64,000 bases of DNA from Chthoniobacterales bacterium (GTDB lineage: Bacteria > Verrucomicrobiota > Verrucomicrobiia > Chthoniobacterales > DASVRZ01). The notes under the pieces were generated by a model that was not told the DNA's origin, did not search any database, and saw only the letters and a list, made by a program, of their open reading frames with translations. The DNA is taken from assembly GCA_039930045.1 (NCBI GenBank), contig JBDSQB010000007.1:33733-97732 (forward strand), written 5' to 3'. Within the stretch, counting starts at the first letter, position 1; every line of letters begins with the position of its first letter. This document shows, piece after piece, positions 8,592-16,940 of the stretch. The position numbers and the translations under genes are program-made.

Positions 8592-10810
8592 GGAAGCGTT
8601 TGTTAGCTAGAACACTGCAACTCCTGCTGACATTAGGAGCGCTCTGGCTGCTTCTGCCAAAGCCGTCGCTGCTGGATGGCATTTCGTTTTCCAGAGAGGT
8701 ATTTGACTCCCATGGACAGCGGCTGGCGGTGACGCTTTCCGCTGACGAAAAATACCGGATATACACTCCACTGCGGAAGATTGCACCCGAAGTCATTCGA
8801 GCGACACTGGAGCACGAGGATCGTTATTTCGAGACGCATCCGGGTTTCAATCCCGTGTCGCTAGTACGCGCCGCCGGGCGTTATATGAGCGGCCACAAAC
8901 GCGGCGGCGCGTCCACGATTACGATGCAACTCGCGCGTCTGCGATACGGGCTGCACACACGCAGCATCGGCGGCAAGTTGAATCAAATTCTCCACGCATT
9001 GGAACTGGAGCGTCATTATTCCAAGGAGGAAATCCTCGAAGCCTACTTCAACCTCGCGCCCTACGGCGGCAATCTAGAGGGAGTCGGTGCCGCGAGTCTT
9101 GCGTTGTTTCGCAAGTCGCCTGCGGAGATTTCCAAGTATGAGGCGCTGGCCTTGAGCGTGATCCCGCAGAGTCCGGCTCGGCGCGGTCCGCTGCGAGATC
9201 GGGAGAACCCAGCGTTGCAAGCGGAAATGGTTAGAAAAGGCGGAAGCGAGGCTGGGCAGTTTTGCGTGATCTATCGCGGAATGCCTGCCACGGAGGCGCC
9301 GCATTATGTGAGAAGCATTCTTGGAAAAAGCACCGGACGCGAGGTGAAAACGACCATCGACCGCGACTCGCAGCGGATGTTAGTCGAAGTGACTTCCTCC
9401 TATCTCCGCACACAGCAACGTCTCGATCTTCAGAATGCCTCGGTGATCCTCTTCGACTGGCAAAAAATGCAGACGGTCGCGCATCTCGGCTCTGCGGATT
9501 TTTCCAATCGCTCGATCAGCGGCCAGGTCGATGGCGCGCGTGCCCTGCGCTCGCCAGGTTCAACGTTGAAGCCGCTGGTTTACGCGCTGGCCATGCAGCA
9601 GGGACTGATTCATCCCGACTCGATTTTGCTCGATGCGCCGCGTTCGTTTGCCGGTTACAACCCAGAGAACAGCGACCGCGAATTTGCCGGTCCGATTCAC
9701 GCATCGGATGCGCTCGCCCGCAGCCGAAATGTTCCCGCAGTGGAACTATCATCGCGTTTGCACGAGCCCGATCTCTATCAATTTCTCGGACAGTGCGGCG
9801 TGCATTTTCCGAAACCAGCGACGTGGTATGGACTAAGTCTGCCGCTCGGGGGCGGCGAGGCTAGACTGGAGGATTTGGCGCGGCTCTATGCGATGTTAGC
9901 TCGCAATGGCGAGATGAACGGACATCAGAATCTAACTCCCGAGGCGGCGTTTCTAACATTGGAGATGTTGCGCAAGACCGCGCCGCCCAATGGCTACACT
10001 TTGCACGAGCCCGTCTTCTGGAAAACGGGCACCTCGCATGGCTATCACGATGCCTGGTCGGTGGGCGTTTGCGGCCCGTATGTCCTGGCGGTATGGGTCG
10101 GGAATTTCGACGGACACGCCAATCCTGCGTTGATGGGACGCATCGCCGCGGCGCCGCTCTTTTTCCAAATCCTGGAGACGCTGGAAAACGCGGGCCAGCT
10201 CCCATCCGTGCCGCATCTGCCGCCAGCAGGCGCGAATCTGTGCCAAGTCGAACTCTGCTCCGTCTCCGGTCAACTGCCCGGGTCGCACTGCAAGTCGCAC
10301 CGCCCCGGCTGGTTCATTCCCGGGGTGTCGCCGATAGAGACTTGTGCGGTGCATCAGGAAATTTTCATCGATTGCGAGTCGGGTCTGCGCCTGCTCACGG
10401 ACCAAGGATCGCGCCCGGTGCGGAGGGAAATTTTCGAGTTTTGGCCGAGTGACATCCAGAAACTATTCGCGAAGGCGGGTTTGCCGCGCCGCCAGCCGCC
10501 GCCATTTGCACCGACGGATCAGACGTTGAACGCCACTGGCTCGACCCTTAAGATCATTTCGCCGCGAGCCGGGACGATTTATACGCGCCAATCCAACGGT
10601 GTGCGCGAACTCGCCCTGCGCGCGAATTTTTCCCCGGAAACGAAGCGTCTTTTCTGGTTCGACGGCGCACAATTCATCGGAGCCTGCGCGCCGGAAGCCT
10701 CGCTCCATTGGTCGCCGGGAGCGGGTGCGCATCAGGTCGTGGTCATCGACCAAAACGGACGGCAGGACGTGGCGAAGATCCAAATCGAAGTCGTCGGAAA
10801 CGCTGGCTGA
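8588..10810 (+). CDS. pbpC: penicillin-binding protein 1C, bifunctional transglycosylase/transpeptidase
   Basis: 740 residues with an N-terminal signal anchor (LLLTLGALWLLLP). The GT51 transglycosylase has EDRYFETHPG (Glu77) and the RGGASTITMQLARL motif. The transpeptidase has SPGSTLKP (Ser near 325), SRN and KTGTSHGYHDAW near 479. The C-terminus is a beta domain typical of PBP1C. It polymerises and cross-links peptidoglycan in the periplasm. It starts inside the stop of the macroglobulin gene, the classical pairing proposed to couple wall repair with protease trapping. Confidence 0.95.
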   Translation: MRKRLLARTLQLLLTLGALWLLLPKPSLLDGISFSREVFDSHGQRLAVTLSADEKYRIYTPLRKIAPEVIRATLEHEDRYFETHPGFNPVSLVRAAGRYMSGHKRGGASTITMQLARLRYGLHTRSIGGKLNQILHALELERHYSKEEILEAYFNLAPYGGNLEGVGAASLALFRKSPAEISKYEALALSVIPQSPARRGPLRDRENPALQAEMVRKGGSEAGQFCVIYRGMPATEAPHYVRSILGKSTGREVKTTIDRDSQRMLVEVTSSYLRTQQRLDLQNASVILFDWQKMQTVAHLGSADFSNRSISGQVDGARALRSPGSTLKPLVYALAMQQGLIHPDSILLDAPRSFAGYNPENSDREFAGPIHASDALARSRNVPAVELSSRLHEPDLYQFLGQCGVHFPKPATWYGLSLPLGGGEARLEDLARLYAMLARNGEMNGHQNLTPEAAFLTLEMLRKTAPPNGYTLHEPVFWKTGTSHGYHDAWSVGVCGPYVLAVWVGNFDGHANPALMGRIAAAPLFFQILETLENAGQLPSVPHLPPAGANLCQVELCSVSGQLPGSHCKSHRPGWFIPGVSPIETCAVHQEIFIDCESGLRLLTDQGSRPVRREIFEFWPSDIQKLFAKAGLPRRQPPPFAPTDQTLNATGSTLKIISPRAGTIYTRQSNGVRELALRANFSPETKRLFWFDGAQFIGACAPEASLHWSPGAGAHQVVVIDQNGRQDVAKIQIEVVGNAG

Positions 10811-10847
10811 GCGGAGTTAGATAGTTCTCTCTGCGCGTGGAAAAAAC

Positions 10848-10924
10848 TGGTCGGGCTGGCGGGATTCGAACCCGCGGCCTCCTCGTCCCGAACGAGGCGC
10901 TCTACCAAGCTGAGCCACAGCCCG
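10848..10924 (-). tRNA. tRNA-Pro (anticodon CGG)
   Basis: On the minus strand the acceptor CGGGCTG pairs with CAGCCCG, followed by discriminator A and an encoded CCA. The anticodon arm is CCTCG-TTCGGGA-CGAGG, giving anticodon CGG (codon CCG, proline). The T arm carries GGTTCGAATCC. All arms pair, so the gene looks functional. It lies between pbpC and the deacylase-like gene. Confidence 0.96.
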
Positions 10925-10981
10925 ATGTGACTAAATCTTAAACATTTTTCCGGCTCGCTGCATCCGAATTTTTTGAGGTTA

Positions 10982-11593
10982 CTAGAAGGAAAATGAAAGG
11001 GCCAATTCCGGCCCGATCGCATTCAGACCCGGATTGGGGTTGGTCTGGCCGCCGTTCGACAGGTGCTGGAAAAGCACGCCAGTTCGCAGTGAGACGCGGT
11101 CGGCCACTTTCCAGCCGACACCAGCGCTGGCGAGAATGTTGAGGGTGAAATCCTGGCCCTGACCGCCCTTCACGCCACGGCTGTCGATGGCCCCAACCCC
11201 GCCACCCGGGCTAAAGTAAAATGAAAGTCGCTCGTCGCCGCGCCACCATTCAAAGGAAGGCCGCAGGGCCAGTCCGAAATAATGCGTTTCCGGGCCGCCA
11301 AAGATCGGTTCCGCAATCACCGTCGCCGTGTTGCGAATGCAAAACGTCCCGGAGCCCAGCGGCCAGTGCATCCAGCCCGGCGACTTCAGCGTGAGGAGCG
11401 CGGGGGCCATGCGGTATGGATGATTCGCCAGCGGAGAGATGATTTTCTTCAGAAACGCCCCGCTGAGATCCAGCGTCCAGCTTTCGCGCTCGAGCTGGCT
11501 CGGCAAACCATGCTCCACCACCGGCATCGGCTCGCCCGCCTGCAGCGTCGAGAAAGTCCCCAGGAACAACAGCAGCCAGGCGCGCATTTTCAT
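10982..11593 (-). CDS. acyloxyacyl hydrolase / PagL-like lipid A 3-O-deacylase
   Basis: 203 residues from ATG 11593. The reading frame is open further upstream, but that part overlaps the divergent nucleotidyltransferase. The start is followed by a signal peptide (MKMRAWLLLFLGTFSTLQAG). The C-terminal part resembles the PagL beta-barrel with the signature QHLSNGG (His about 177, Ser 179, Asn 180) and a terminal aromatic LSFSF expected of an outer-membrane protein. Family role: removes the 3-O acyl chain of lipid A. Substrate specificity is not provable from sequence alone. Confidence 0.75.
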   Translation of the reverse strand: MKMRAWLLLFLGTFSTLQAGEPMPVVEHGLPSQLERESWTLDLSGAFLKKIISPLANHPYRMAPALLTLKSPGWMHWPLGSGTFCIRNTATVIAEPIFGGPETHYFGLALRPSFEWWRGDERLSFYFSPGGGVGAIDSRGVKGGQGQDFTLNILASAGVGWKVADRVSLRTGVLFQHLSNGGQTNPNPGLNAIGPELALSFSF

Positions 11594-11698
11594 CGTTGGA
11601 ATGGACACAGCTTTGCGCCATTTGCCACCGGAAATAGCGAGCCGGGCCTCATTCGAGTTGTATTCCCATGGCGGCGCGTGTTGGCTGGTCGGCTCCAC

Positions 11699-12634
11699 AT
11701 GATTCGCACCGCATTCGTCCTTGGCGCCGGACTCGGCACCCGGCTCAAGCCCCTCACCGAGCTCCTGCCCAAGCCGCTCATCCCTGTTTTTCACAAGCCG
11801 CTCATCACCTTCGCCTTCGATCATTTGCTCGCGCAGGGATTCGATCAATTCATCGTCAATACCCACCATCTGCCTCAGTGCTACGACGAAGAATTTCCCG
11901 ATTATCGCTATGGAAAACAAGAAATCGTCTTTCGCCACGAGAAGCGCCGACTCGAAACCGGCGGCGGCATTAAAAACATTGAGGACCTCGTCCACGGCGA
12001 GCCGCTCCTCGTCTATAACGGCGACATTCTAACCGATCTTCCCATCGAAAAAGCCCTCGCCGATCACGAGCGCAGCGGGCGGCTCGCCACCATGATTTTG
12101 CGCTCATCCGGCGGGCCGTTGCAGGTCGCCTTTGATTCGAGTTCCAGTCATATCATCGACATCGCGCAACGCCTCGGTGTCGCCCCAGACGCGCCACGTT
12201 ATCTCTTCACCGGCATCTACATTTTGGAGGCGGAAATCTTTGCCCACATTCCGGCGGACACGCAGATTTCCATCATCCCGATTCTCTGCGATCTGATTCG
12301 CGATCAACCCGGCAGCGTCGGCGGCATTGTCCTCGACGAAGGGCATTGGTGGGACCTCGGAACGCCCGCTCAATACCTCGAAGTCCACCGCCATTTCTAC
12401 GATCAATATCTCGATGCTGAGAATCCAGCCAAACTCGACTGGCCGATGCCGATCCAGCCCTCTGCCTGCATGGTGGATGTCGCTCTGGAAGGCTTGGTGA
12501 GCATTGGAAAAAATGTCGAACTCGCCCCCGGTAGCAGCCTGAAGGATATGATCGTCTGGCAGGGGACAAAATTTTCTTCGCCTGTCCATTACAGCAACGG
12601 TATTCTAACTCCACGCGGCTTTTTGACCGCCTGA
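11699..12634 (+). CDS. murU: nucleotidyltransferase, probable MurNAc-1-phosphate uridylyltransferase (MurU-like)
   Basis: 311 residues from ATG 11699. The N-terminus has the sugar-nucleotidyltransferase signature GAGLGTRLKPLTELLPKPLIPV, and YNGDILTD supplies metal-binding acid residues. It is followed after 8 bp by an AmgK-like sugar kinase. That pairing is diagnostic of the MurNAc/GlcNAc peptidoglycan-recycling bypass that makes UDP-MurNAc. Pseudomonas MurU is about 223 residues; this one has roughly 80 extra C-terminal residues that may form a short hexapeptide-type repeat. A general sugar-1-phosphate nucleotidyltransferase is the alternative. Confidence 0.68.
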   Translation: MIRTAFVLGAGLGTRLKPLTELLPKPLIPVFHKPLITFAFDHLLAQGFDQFIVNTHHLPQCYDEEFPDYRYGKQEIVFRHEKRRLETGGGIKNIEDLVHGEPLLVYNGDILTDLPIEKALADHERSGRLATMILRSSGGPLQVAFDSSSSHIIDIAQRLGVAPDAPRYLFTGIYILEAEIFAHIPADTQISIIPILCDLIRDQPGSVGGIVLDEGHWWDLGTPAQYLEVHRHFYDQYLDAENPAKLDWPMPIQPSACMVDVALEGLVSIGKNVELAPGSSLKDMIVWQGTKFSSPVHYSNGILTPRGFLTA

Positions 12635-12642
12635 AACGTCTC

Positions 12643-13593
12643 ATGCTCCCCACATCGCTTCTCGATCACACCTGCGCGAAATTCCCCGATTTTGCGCCCG
12701 AAGATATCGCTGTAACTCCGCTCGAAAAAGGTGGATCGGACCGCAAGTTCTATCGTATCGATACGGGCGGCGGACGTTCCCTCATCCTCGTGAAATACGG
12801 CGATCAACGGGAGGAAAACCGGCACTACGTCGAAGTCGCGCACTTTCTCGCCGACCGCGGAATCAACATCCCGCAGATCTACCATCACGACGCCAGCGAA
12901 GGCCTTATCTGGATGCAGGACCTCGGCGAGATCGACCTCTGGGCGCACCGCAACGAACCTTGGGAAACGCGGAAAGTTTACTATCAAAAAACGCTCGACC
13001 AGGCCGCCCGGCTCCACGCGCTCGATCCGCAGACATCGCTGCAACTCCAGCCCATTTTCGACTCGCATCTCTATCAGTGGGAGCAAAATTATTTCTTCGA
13101 GAATTGCCTCGGACTTCACTTCGGAATCGAGTTTGAGGCGAGTTCCATTCCCATGTTAGAAACCATTCGCGAGCGTCTTTCTGAGCAGCCGCGAGTATTG
13201 ATTCATCGCGATTTCCAGTCGCAAAACATCATGGTGCGCGACGAGGACGCCTGGCTGATCGATTTCCAGGGAATGCGTCCGGGGTTGCTTCAATACGATC
13301 TCGCTTCACTGCTCTACGATCCGTATGTCGATCTAACCAAAAGTGAGCGGAGTGAGATGCTAACATACTATCAATCGGTCGCTGACATCGCCGATCCTAA
13401 CTTCACGCGAACCTTCCACGACTGCGCCTTGCAACGTCTCATGCAAGCCCTCGGCGCCTACGGATTTCTCGGTCATCACAAAGGCAAGCCGGAGTTCCTG
13501 CGCCACATTCCCAAAGCGCTCGCGTCGTTGCGGGAAGTCATTGGCGAAATGCAGGGCATGGAGAAGCTGTCGAACATTCTCGAAGCGTTATGA
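12643..13593 (+). CDS. amgK: phosphotransferase, probable anomeric MurNAc/GlcNAc kinase (AmgK-like)
   Basis: 316 residues of the aminoglycoside-phosphotransferase fold. The catalytic loop is LIHRDFQSQNIMV and the metal-binding segment WLIDFQGMRPG. The N-lobe has an ATP-binding pattern (GGSDRKFYRI...SLILVKYG). Family role: phosphorylates the anomeric hydroxyl of MurNAc so that MurU can make UDP-MurNAc. The 8-bp gap to the upstream nucleotidyltransferase indicates an operon. Assignment rests on this pairing; other small-molecule kinases share the fold. Confidence 0.68.
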   Translation: MLPTSLLDHTCAKFPDFAPEDIAVTPLEKGGSDRKFYRIDTGGGRSLILVKYGDQREENRHYVEVAHFLADRGINIPQIYHHDASEGLIWMQDLGEIDLWAHRNEPWETRKVYYQKTLDQAARLHALDPQTSLQLQPIFDSHLYQWEQNYFFENCLGLHFGIEFEASSIPMLETIRERLSEQPRVLIHRDFQSQNIMVRDEDAWLIDFQGMRPGLLQYDLASLLYDPYVDLTKSERSEMLTYYQSVADIADPNFTRTFHDCALQRLMQALGAYGFLGHHKGKPEFLRHIPKALASLREVIGEMQGMEKLSNILEAL

Positions 13594-13605
13594 ATCCTGC
13601 GGCGC

Positions 13606-13713
13606 ATTCTTCGGGAGCGCACGCGTCTCGCGTGCTCCAGCGGACGTCTCGAGAGCCGGCCCTTTCGCGAGACGCAAAAGGGAACACGCGAGACGCGTGC
13701 GCTCCCAAAGAAT
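13606..13713. repeat. REP-like palindromic repeat
   Basis: A 33-bp arm at 13606-13638 is repeated inverted at 13681-13713 with only two mismatches, and an inner CGTCTCG/CGAGACG pair sits in the loop region. The word CGTCTCGCG or its complement appears repeatedly. It fills the gap between amgK and xseA. Such structures can be REP elements mobilised by RAYT transposases or act as bidirectional terminators. Confidence 0.75.
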
Positions 13714-13737
13714 CTGTGCATCCACGTTTAACTAACT

Positions 13738-15075
13738 ATGGATGAGCTTTTCACCAGCGAACCCCAGGTTCTAACCGTTGGCGAACTCACGCGCAGCATT
13801 CGCGATTTGCTGGAAGGCCGCCTTGGGGATGTGTGGGTGGAAGGGGAAATTTCCAACCATCGCAAGCAGGCTTCTGGACACCAGTATTTCACGCTAAAGG
13901 ATGATCGTGCACAACTGGCTTGCGTTCTGTTTGCGCGGACGGCGACGAGGCAAAAACTCACCGACGGCATGGCCGTGCAAGTCTTTGGCAACGTGACGGT
14001 TTACGAGGCGCGAGGGCAGTATCAGATGATCGTGCAAAAGGTCCAGCCGCGAGGGCAGGGGGCGTTGCAGGCGAAGTTCGAGGCCTTAAAGCGCAAGCTG
14101 GATGCGGAGGGTTTGTTCGATGTTAGCAGGAAGCTAGCATTGCCAAAATTTCCGAGAACCATCGGACTCGTCACGTCGCCGACCGGAGCCGCCTTGCAGG
14201 ACATGGTGAACGTCTTTGCGCGTCGTGCGCCGTGGCTGCGATGGCTGCTGATTCCAGTGAAAGTCCAGGGCGCGGAAGCCGCTGCGGAAATCGCCGGCGC
14301 GATCCGGCAGTTCAACGCCGATCATGCGAGTTCCATCGATGTCTTAGTCGTCGGACGCGGCGGGGGGAGCATCGAGGATTTGTGGCCGTTCAACGAGGAA
14401 ATCGTCGCCCGCGCCATCCATGCGAGTTCCATTCCTATCGTGTCGGCCGTGGGGCATGAAATCGATTTCACCATCGCCGATTTCGTCGCCGATTTGCGCG
14501 CGCCGACTCCGAGCGCCGCCGCAGAAATGGTCGTGCCGGACGGGGAGGAACTGGCTCACCGGCTGCGCGTGCTAACCTCGCGTCTGCGCCAGTGTCTCCA
14601 GGCCACGATCACTCATGAAAAAGAGAAACTCACCGGACGTCTCGCCCCGGCGTTGCAGCGGGAGGTGTTGCGGATCGTCGAGCAACACCAGCAATCCGCG
14701 GATTTTCTGGCGAGCGATCTGGCGCTGAATCTGGAGCGTCAAATGTCGGCGCTGGAACAACGTTTTGCGCGCGCGCTCGGTTCGCTGCAACAGCATCGGC
14801 CCGATCAGATTCTTGCGCTCAAGCGGCAGTCGTTTCAGCAGAAGCGGGAGCAGTTTCTAACCATCACGCGCCAATCCCTCGCGCACCGCAAAAACCGGCT
14901 CGAACAATGCGGCGGCCTCCTGCGCGTGCTCGGGCCGGAATCCACGCTGAAGCGGGGTTACAGCATTCTCACGCGGGCGGACGGATCGGTCGTCACGAGT
15001 GCGGCGGCGGTCGCGGCTGGCGAGACCCTGCGCAACCGCTTGAGCGACGGCGAGATCATTTCCACGGCCAACTAA
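13738..15075 (+). CDS. xseA: exodeoxyribonuclease VII large subunit
   Basis: 445 residues, the family's usual length. The N-terminal OB-fold (VGELTRSIRDLLEGRLGDVWVEGEISNHR) is followed by the catalytic Exonuc_VII_L domain with TSPTGAALQDM, the VVGRGGGSIEDLWPFNEE motif and AVGHEIDFTIADFVADLRAPTPS. A long helical region follows, then the C-terminal LKRGYSILTR. It degrades single-stranded DNA from both ends together with XseB. No xseB is seen nearby. The start is preceded by the same AACTAACTATG leader as the PEP-CTERM gene at 33137. Confidence 0.97.
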   Translation: MDELFTSEPQVLTVGELTRSIRDLLEGRLGDVWVEGEISNHRKQASGHQYFTLKDDRAQLACVLFARTATRQKLTDGMAVQVFGNVTVYEARGQYQMIVQKVQPRGQGALQAKFEALKRKLDAEGLFDVSRKLALPKFPRTIGLVTSPTGAALQDMVNVFARRAPWLRWLLIPVKVQGAEAAAEIAGAIRQFNADHASSIDVLVVGRGGGSIEDLWPFNEEIVARAIHASSIPIVSAVGHEIDFTIADFVADLRAPTPSAAAEMVVPDGEELAHRLRVLTSRLRQCLQATITHEKEKLTGRLAPALQREVLRIVEQHQQSADFLASDLALNLERQMSALEQRFARALGSLQQHRPDQILALKRQSFQQKREQFLTITRQSLAHRKNRLEQCGGLLRVLGPESTLKRGYSILTRADGSVVTSAAAVAAGETLRNRLSDGEIISTAN

Positions 15076-15111
15076 CATTTGACTTCGATTTCTATGCACA
15101 ACCGAAAATCC

Positions 15112-15984
15112 ATGAAGTCCCTGATCTCTCCCTATCAAATTTCCAGCGGGAAAAAATTTCTCCTCAAAAGCTGCGACCCATCCGACACGGGCGATTTTAA
15201 AGACAAGGAGCACGCGAAGGACAGGCTCGCCGCCGGCGTTGCGCGAATCGCCGAGTTGCAAGAAAAACTCTACGCGCAGGATCAATGGTCGCTCCTGCTC
15301 GTCTTTCAGGCGATGGACGCGGCGGGCAAGGACAGCGTGATCAAACACGTCATGTCGGGCACCAATCCACAGGCCTGCCAGGTGTATTCCTTTAAGCAGC
15401 CGAGCAGCGAGGATCTCGACCACGACTTCCTCTGGCGCTGCCAGAAATGTCTCCCCGAGCGCGGACGGATCGGGATTTTTAACCGTTCCTATTACGAGGA
15501 AACGCTCGTCGTCCGCGTGCATCCAGAGTTTCTCGCGAAGCAAAAACTGCCGCGCCAGCTTGTCGGCAAAGACATCTGGGAGAATCGTTTTCAGGACATC
15601 AACGACTTTGAAAGAACTCAAACTCGCAATGGAACGATCATCCGGAAGTTTTTCCTGAACGTCTCGAAGGAGGAGCAGAAGAAGCGTTTTCTGGCGCGGC
15701 TGGATGATCCGACGAAGAACTGGAAATTTTCCGCGGCCGACGTCGCCGAGCGCGGTCATTGGGACGAATACATGGCGGCCTACGAGGACATGATCCGTCA
15801 CACCGCGACGGAGAGCGCGCCGTGGTTTGTCGTTCCGGCGGACAAGAAATGGTTCACCCGGCTGGTGGTGGTCGCGGCTGTGATCGATGCCCTGGAGTCG
15901 CTCGATCTGGAGTATCCGTCAGTGACCGAGGCGATGAAAAAAGACAACCTCGCCGCCCGGAAAATCCTTGCCTCGGAAAAGTAG
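15112..15984 (+). CDS. polyphosphate kinase 2 family (PPK2) phosphotransferase
   Basis: 290 residues from ATG 15112, chosen because MKSLISPYQISSGKKF matches the usual PPK2 start. In-frame alternatives are ATG 15094 and TTG 15079. The Walker A is AMDAAGKDSVIKHV, the lid/Walker B region FNRSYYEETLVVRVHPE, and the TKNWKFS...RGHWDEYMAAYEDM block is typical. It transfers phosphate between polyphosphate and (deoxy)nucleoside mono- or diphosphates in the cytoplasm. Subclass cannot be fixed by eye. It lies where infC commonly precedes rpmI. Confidence 0.88.
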   Translation: MKSLISPYQISSGKKFLLKSCDPSDTGDFKDKEHAKDRLAAGVARIAELQEKLYAQDQWSLLLVFQAMDAAGKDSVIKHVMSGTNPQACQVYSFKQPSSEDLDHDFLWRCQKCLPERGRIGIFNRSYYEETLVVRVHPEFLAKQKLPRQLVGKDIWENRFQDINDFERTQTRNGTIIRKFFLNVSKEEQKKRFLARLDDPTKNWKFSAADVAERGHWDEYMAAYEDMIRHTATESAPWFVVPADKKWFTRLVVVAAVIDALESLDLEYPSVTEAMKKDNLAARKILASEK

Positions 15985-16090
15985 CGGCTGCCGATCTCCG
16001 CGATTCCGTCGAAAAAGCGTTGGAGTTTGAGTGAAATCACCACATTCTCATTGCACAGGGGTTGAACCCGTGTATTTTCGCGGTCCTCTT

Positions 16091-16300
16091 ATGCCAAAGT
16101 CAATTGCCAGACGCAAAACCAAGAAAGCAGCGGCGAAGCGTTTTAAAATCACTGGAACTGGGAAAATTCTCCGTTCCTCTGCCAATAAACGCCACTTGTT
16201 GAGTGCCAAAAGCCCAAAACAAAAACGCCAGGCCGCCAAGTCTTGTCTCGTTGATAAAACGGACATGAAACGGGTCAAAGACTGCCTGCCTTTCCACTAG
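16091..16300 (+). CDS. rpmI: 50S ribosomal protein L35
   Basis: 69 residues beginning MPKSIARRKTKKAAAKRFKI with the conserved KRHLLSAKSPKQKRQ segment. It binds 23S rRNA in the large subunit. First gene of an rpmI-rplT-pheS-pheT cluster; infC, usually upstream, is not in this window. An in-frame open extension further upstream is not conserved and is ignored. Confidence 0.96.
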   Translation: MPKSIARRKTKKAAAKRFKITGTGKILRSSANKRHLLSAKSPKQKRQAAKSCLVDKTDMKRVKDCLPFH

Positions 16301-16460
16301 ACCCATGGGTCTCGTAGAGGCAGCCATCGGATTTTCCACCCAAGAGACACTCCACCGCTTTTTTAGCTGGGGTCCTCTTCACCGAATGAACGGGGTCGGG
16401 AAATCATCAACCAAACCAACAGTTCATTCGTGGAGACCGCGCCCAAGCGGATTTTAGAAC

Positions 16461-16844
16461 ATGCCAAGAGCCACTAACGCACCCGCCAGCCGCGAACGCC
16501 GCCGCCGGGTCATCGAAAAAGCCAAAGGTTTCCGCGGTCGCCGCTCGAAACTTTTCCGCTACGCCAAAGACGCCGTCATGAAGGCCCAATACTGGGCATA
16601 TCGTGACCGCAAAACCAAGAAACGGAACTTCCGTTCCCTCTGGGTGCAACGCCTCAACGCTGCCGCCCGCGAGCAGGGGCTGACTTACAGCCGATTCATG
16701 GAAGGCCTCAAAGCCGCCAACATCGACTTGGACCGCAAGGTTCTCTCGGACATCGCCATCACGGACGATTCGGCGTTCAAATCCATCATTGAGCAGGTGA
16801 AAGCCGCTCTGGATAAGAAGAACTCGGCGAGACAAGCGGCCTAA
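16461..16844 (+). CDS. rplT: 50S ribosomal protein L20
   Basis: 127 residues: [20 protein letters not shown], then [31 protein letters not shown], the long basic helix family signature. L20 is an early assembly protein of the 50S subunit and in many bacteria represses its own operon by binding a leader RNA. The 160-bp gap after rpmI could hold such a site, but I cannot define one. Confidence 0.97.
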   Translation: MPRATNAPASRERRRRVIEKAKGFRGRRSKLFRYAKDAVMKAQYWAYRDRKTKKRNFRSLWVQRLNAAAREQGLTYSRFMEGLKAANIDLDRKVLSDIAITDDSAFKSIIEQVKAALDKKNSARQAA

Positions 16845-16890
16845 CTCGACTGAAAAACCCGGTCATCACCGGGCCATCTGAAACTTTGAA

Positions 16891-16925
16891 GCCGAGTCAC
16901 TCACACTGACTCGGTTTTCGTTTCC
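16891..16925 (+). terminator. hairpin plus T-rich tail between rplT and pheS
   Basis: CCGAGTCA (16892-16899) pairs with TGACTCGG (16907-16914) around a 7-nt loop, followed directly by TTTTCGTTTCC. A second hairpin (CCCGGT/ACCGGG at 16858-16873) lies just upstream. It could be a partial terminator or an attenuator governing pheST expression. No Phe-rich leader peptide was identified. Confidence 0.7.
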
Positions 16926-16940
16926 ACCTCTTTTTCACTC

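Noticed and set aside
2913..10810. GTTAG as a replication-polar (KOPS-like) signal
   Set aside because: The two orientations are about equal on one gene strand (12 versus 14), so there is no polarity.
10982..11995. Longer version of the deacylase-like gene
   Set aside because: The upstream extension overlaps the nucleotidyltransferase start and lacks sense; a clear signal peptide begins at 11593.
16301..16460. L20 leader riboregulator between rpmI and rplT
   Set aside because: No pseudoknot could be recognised by eye; only weak pairings are seen.
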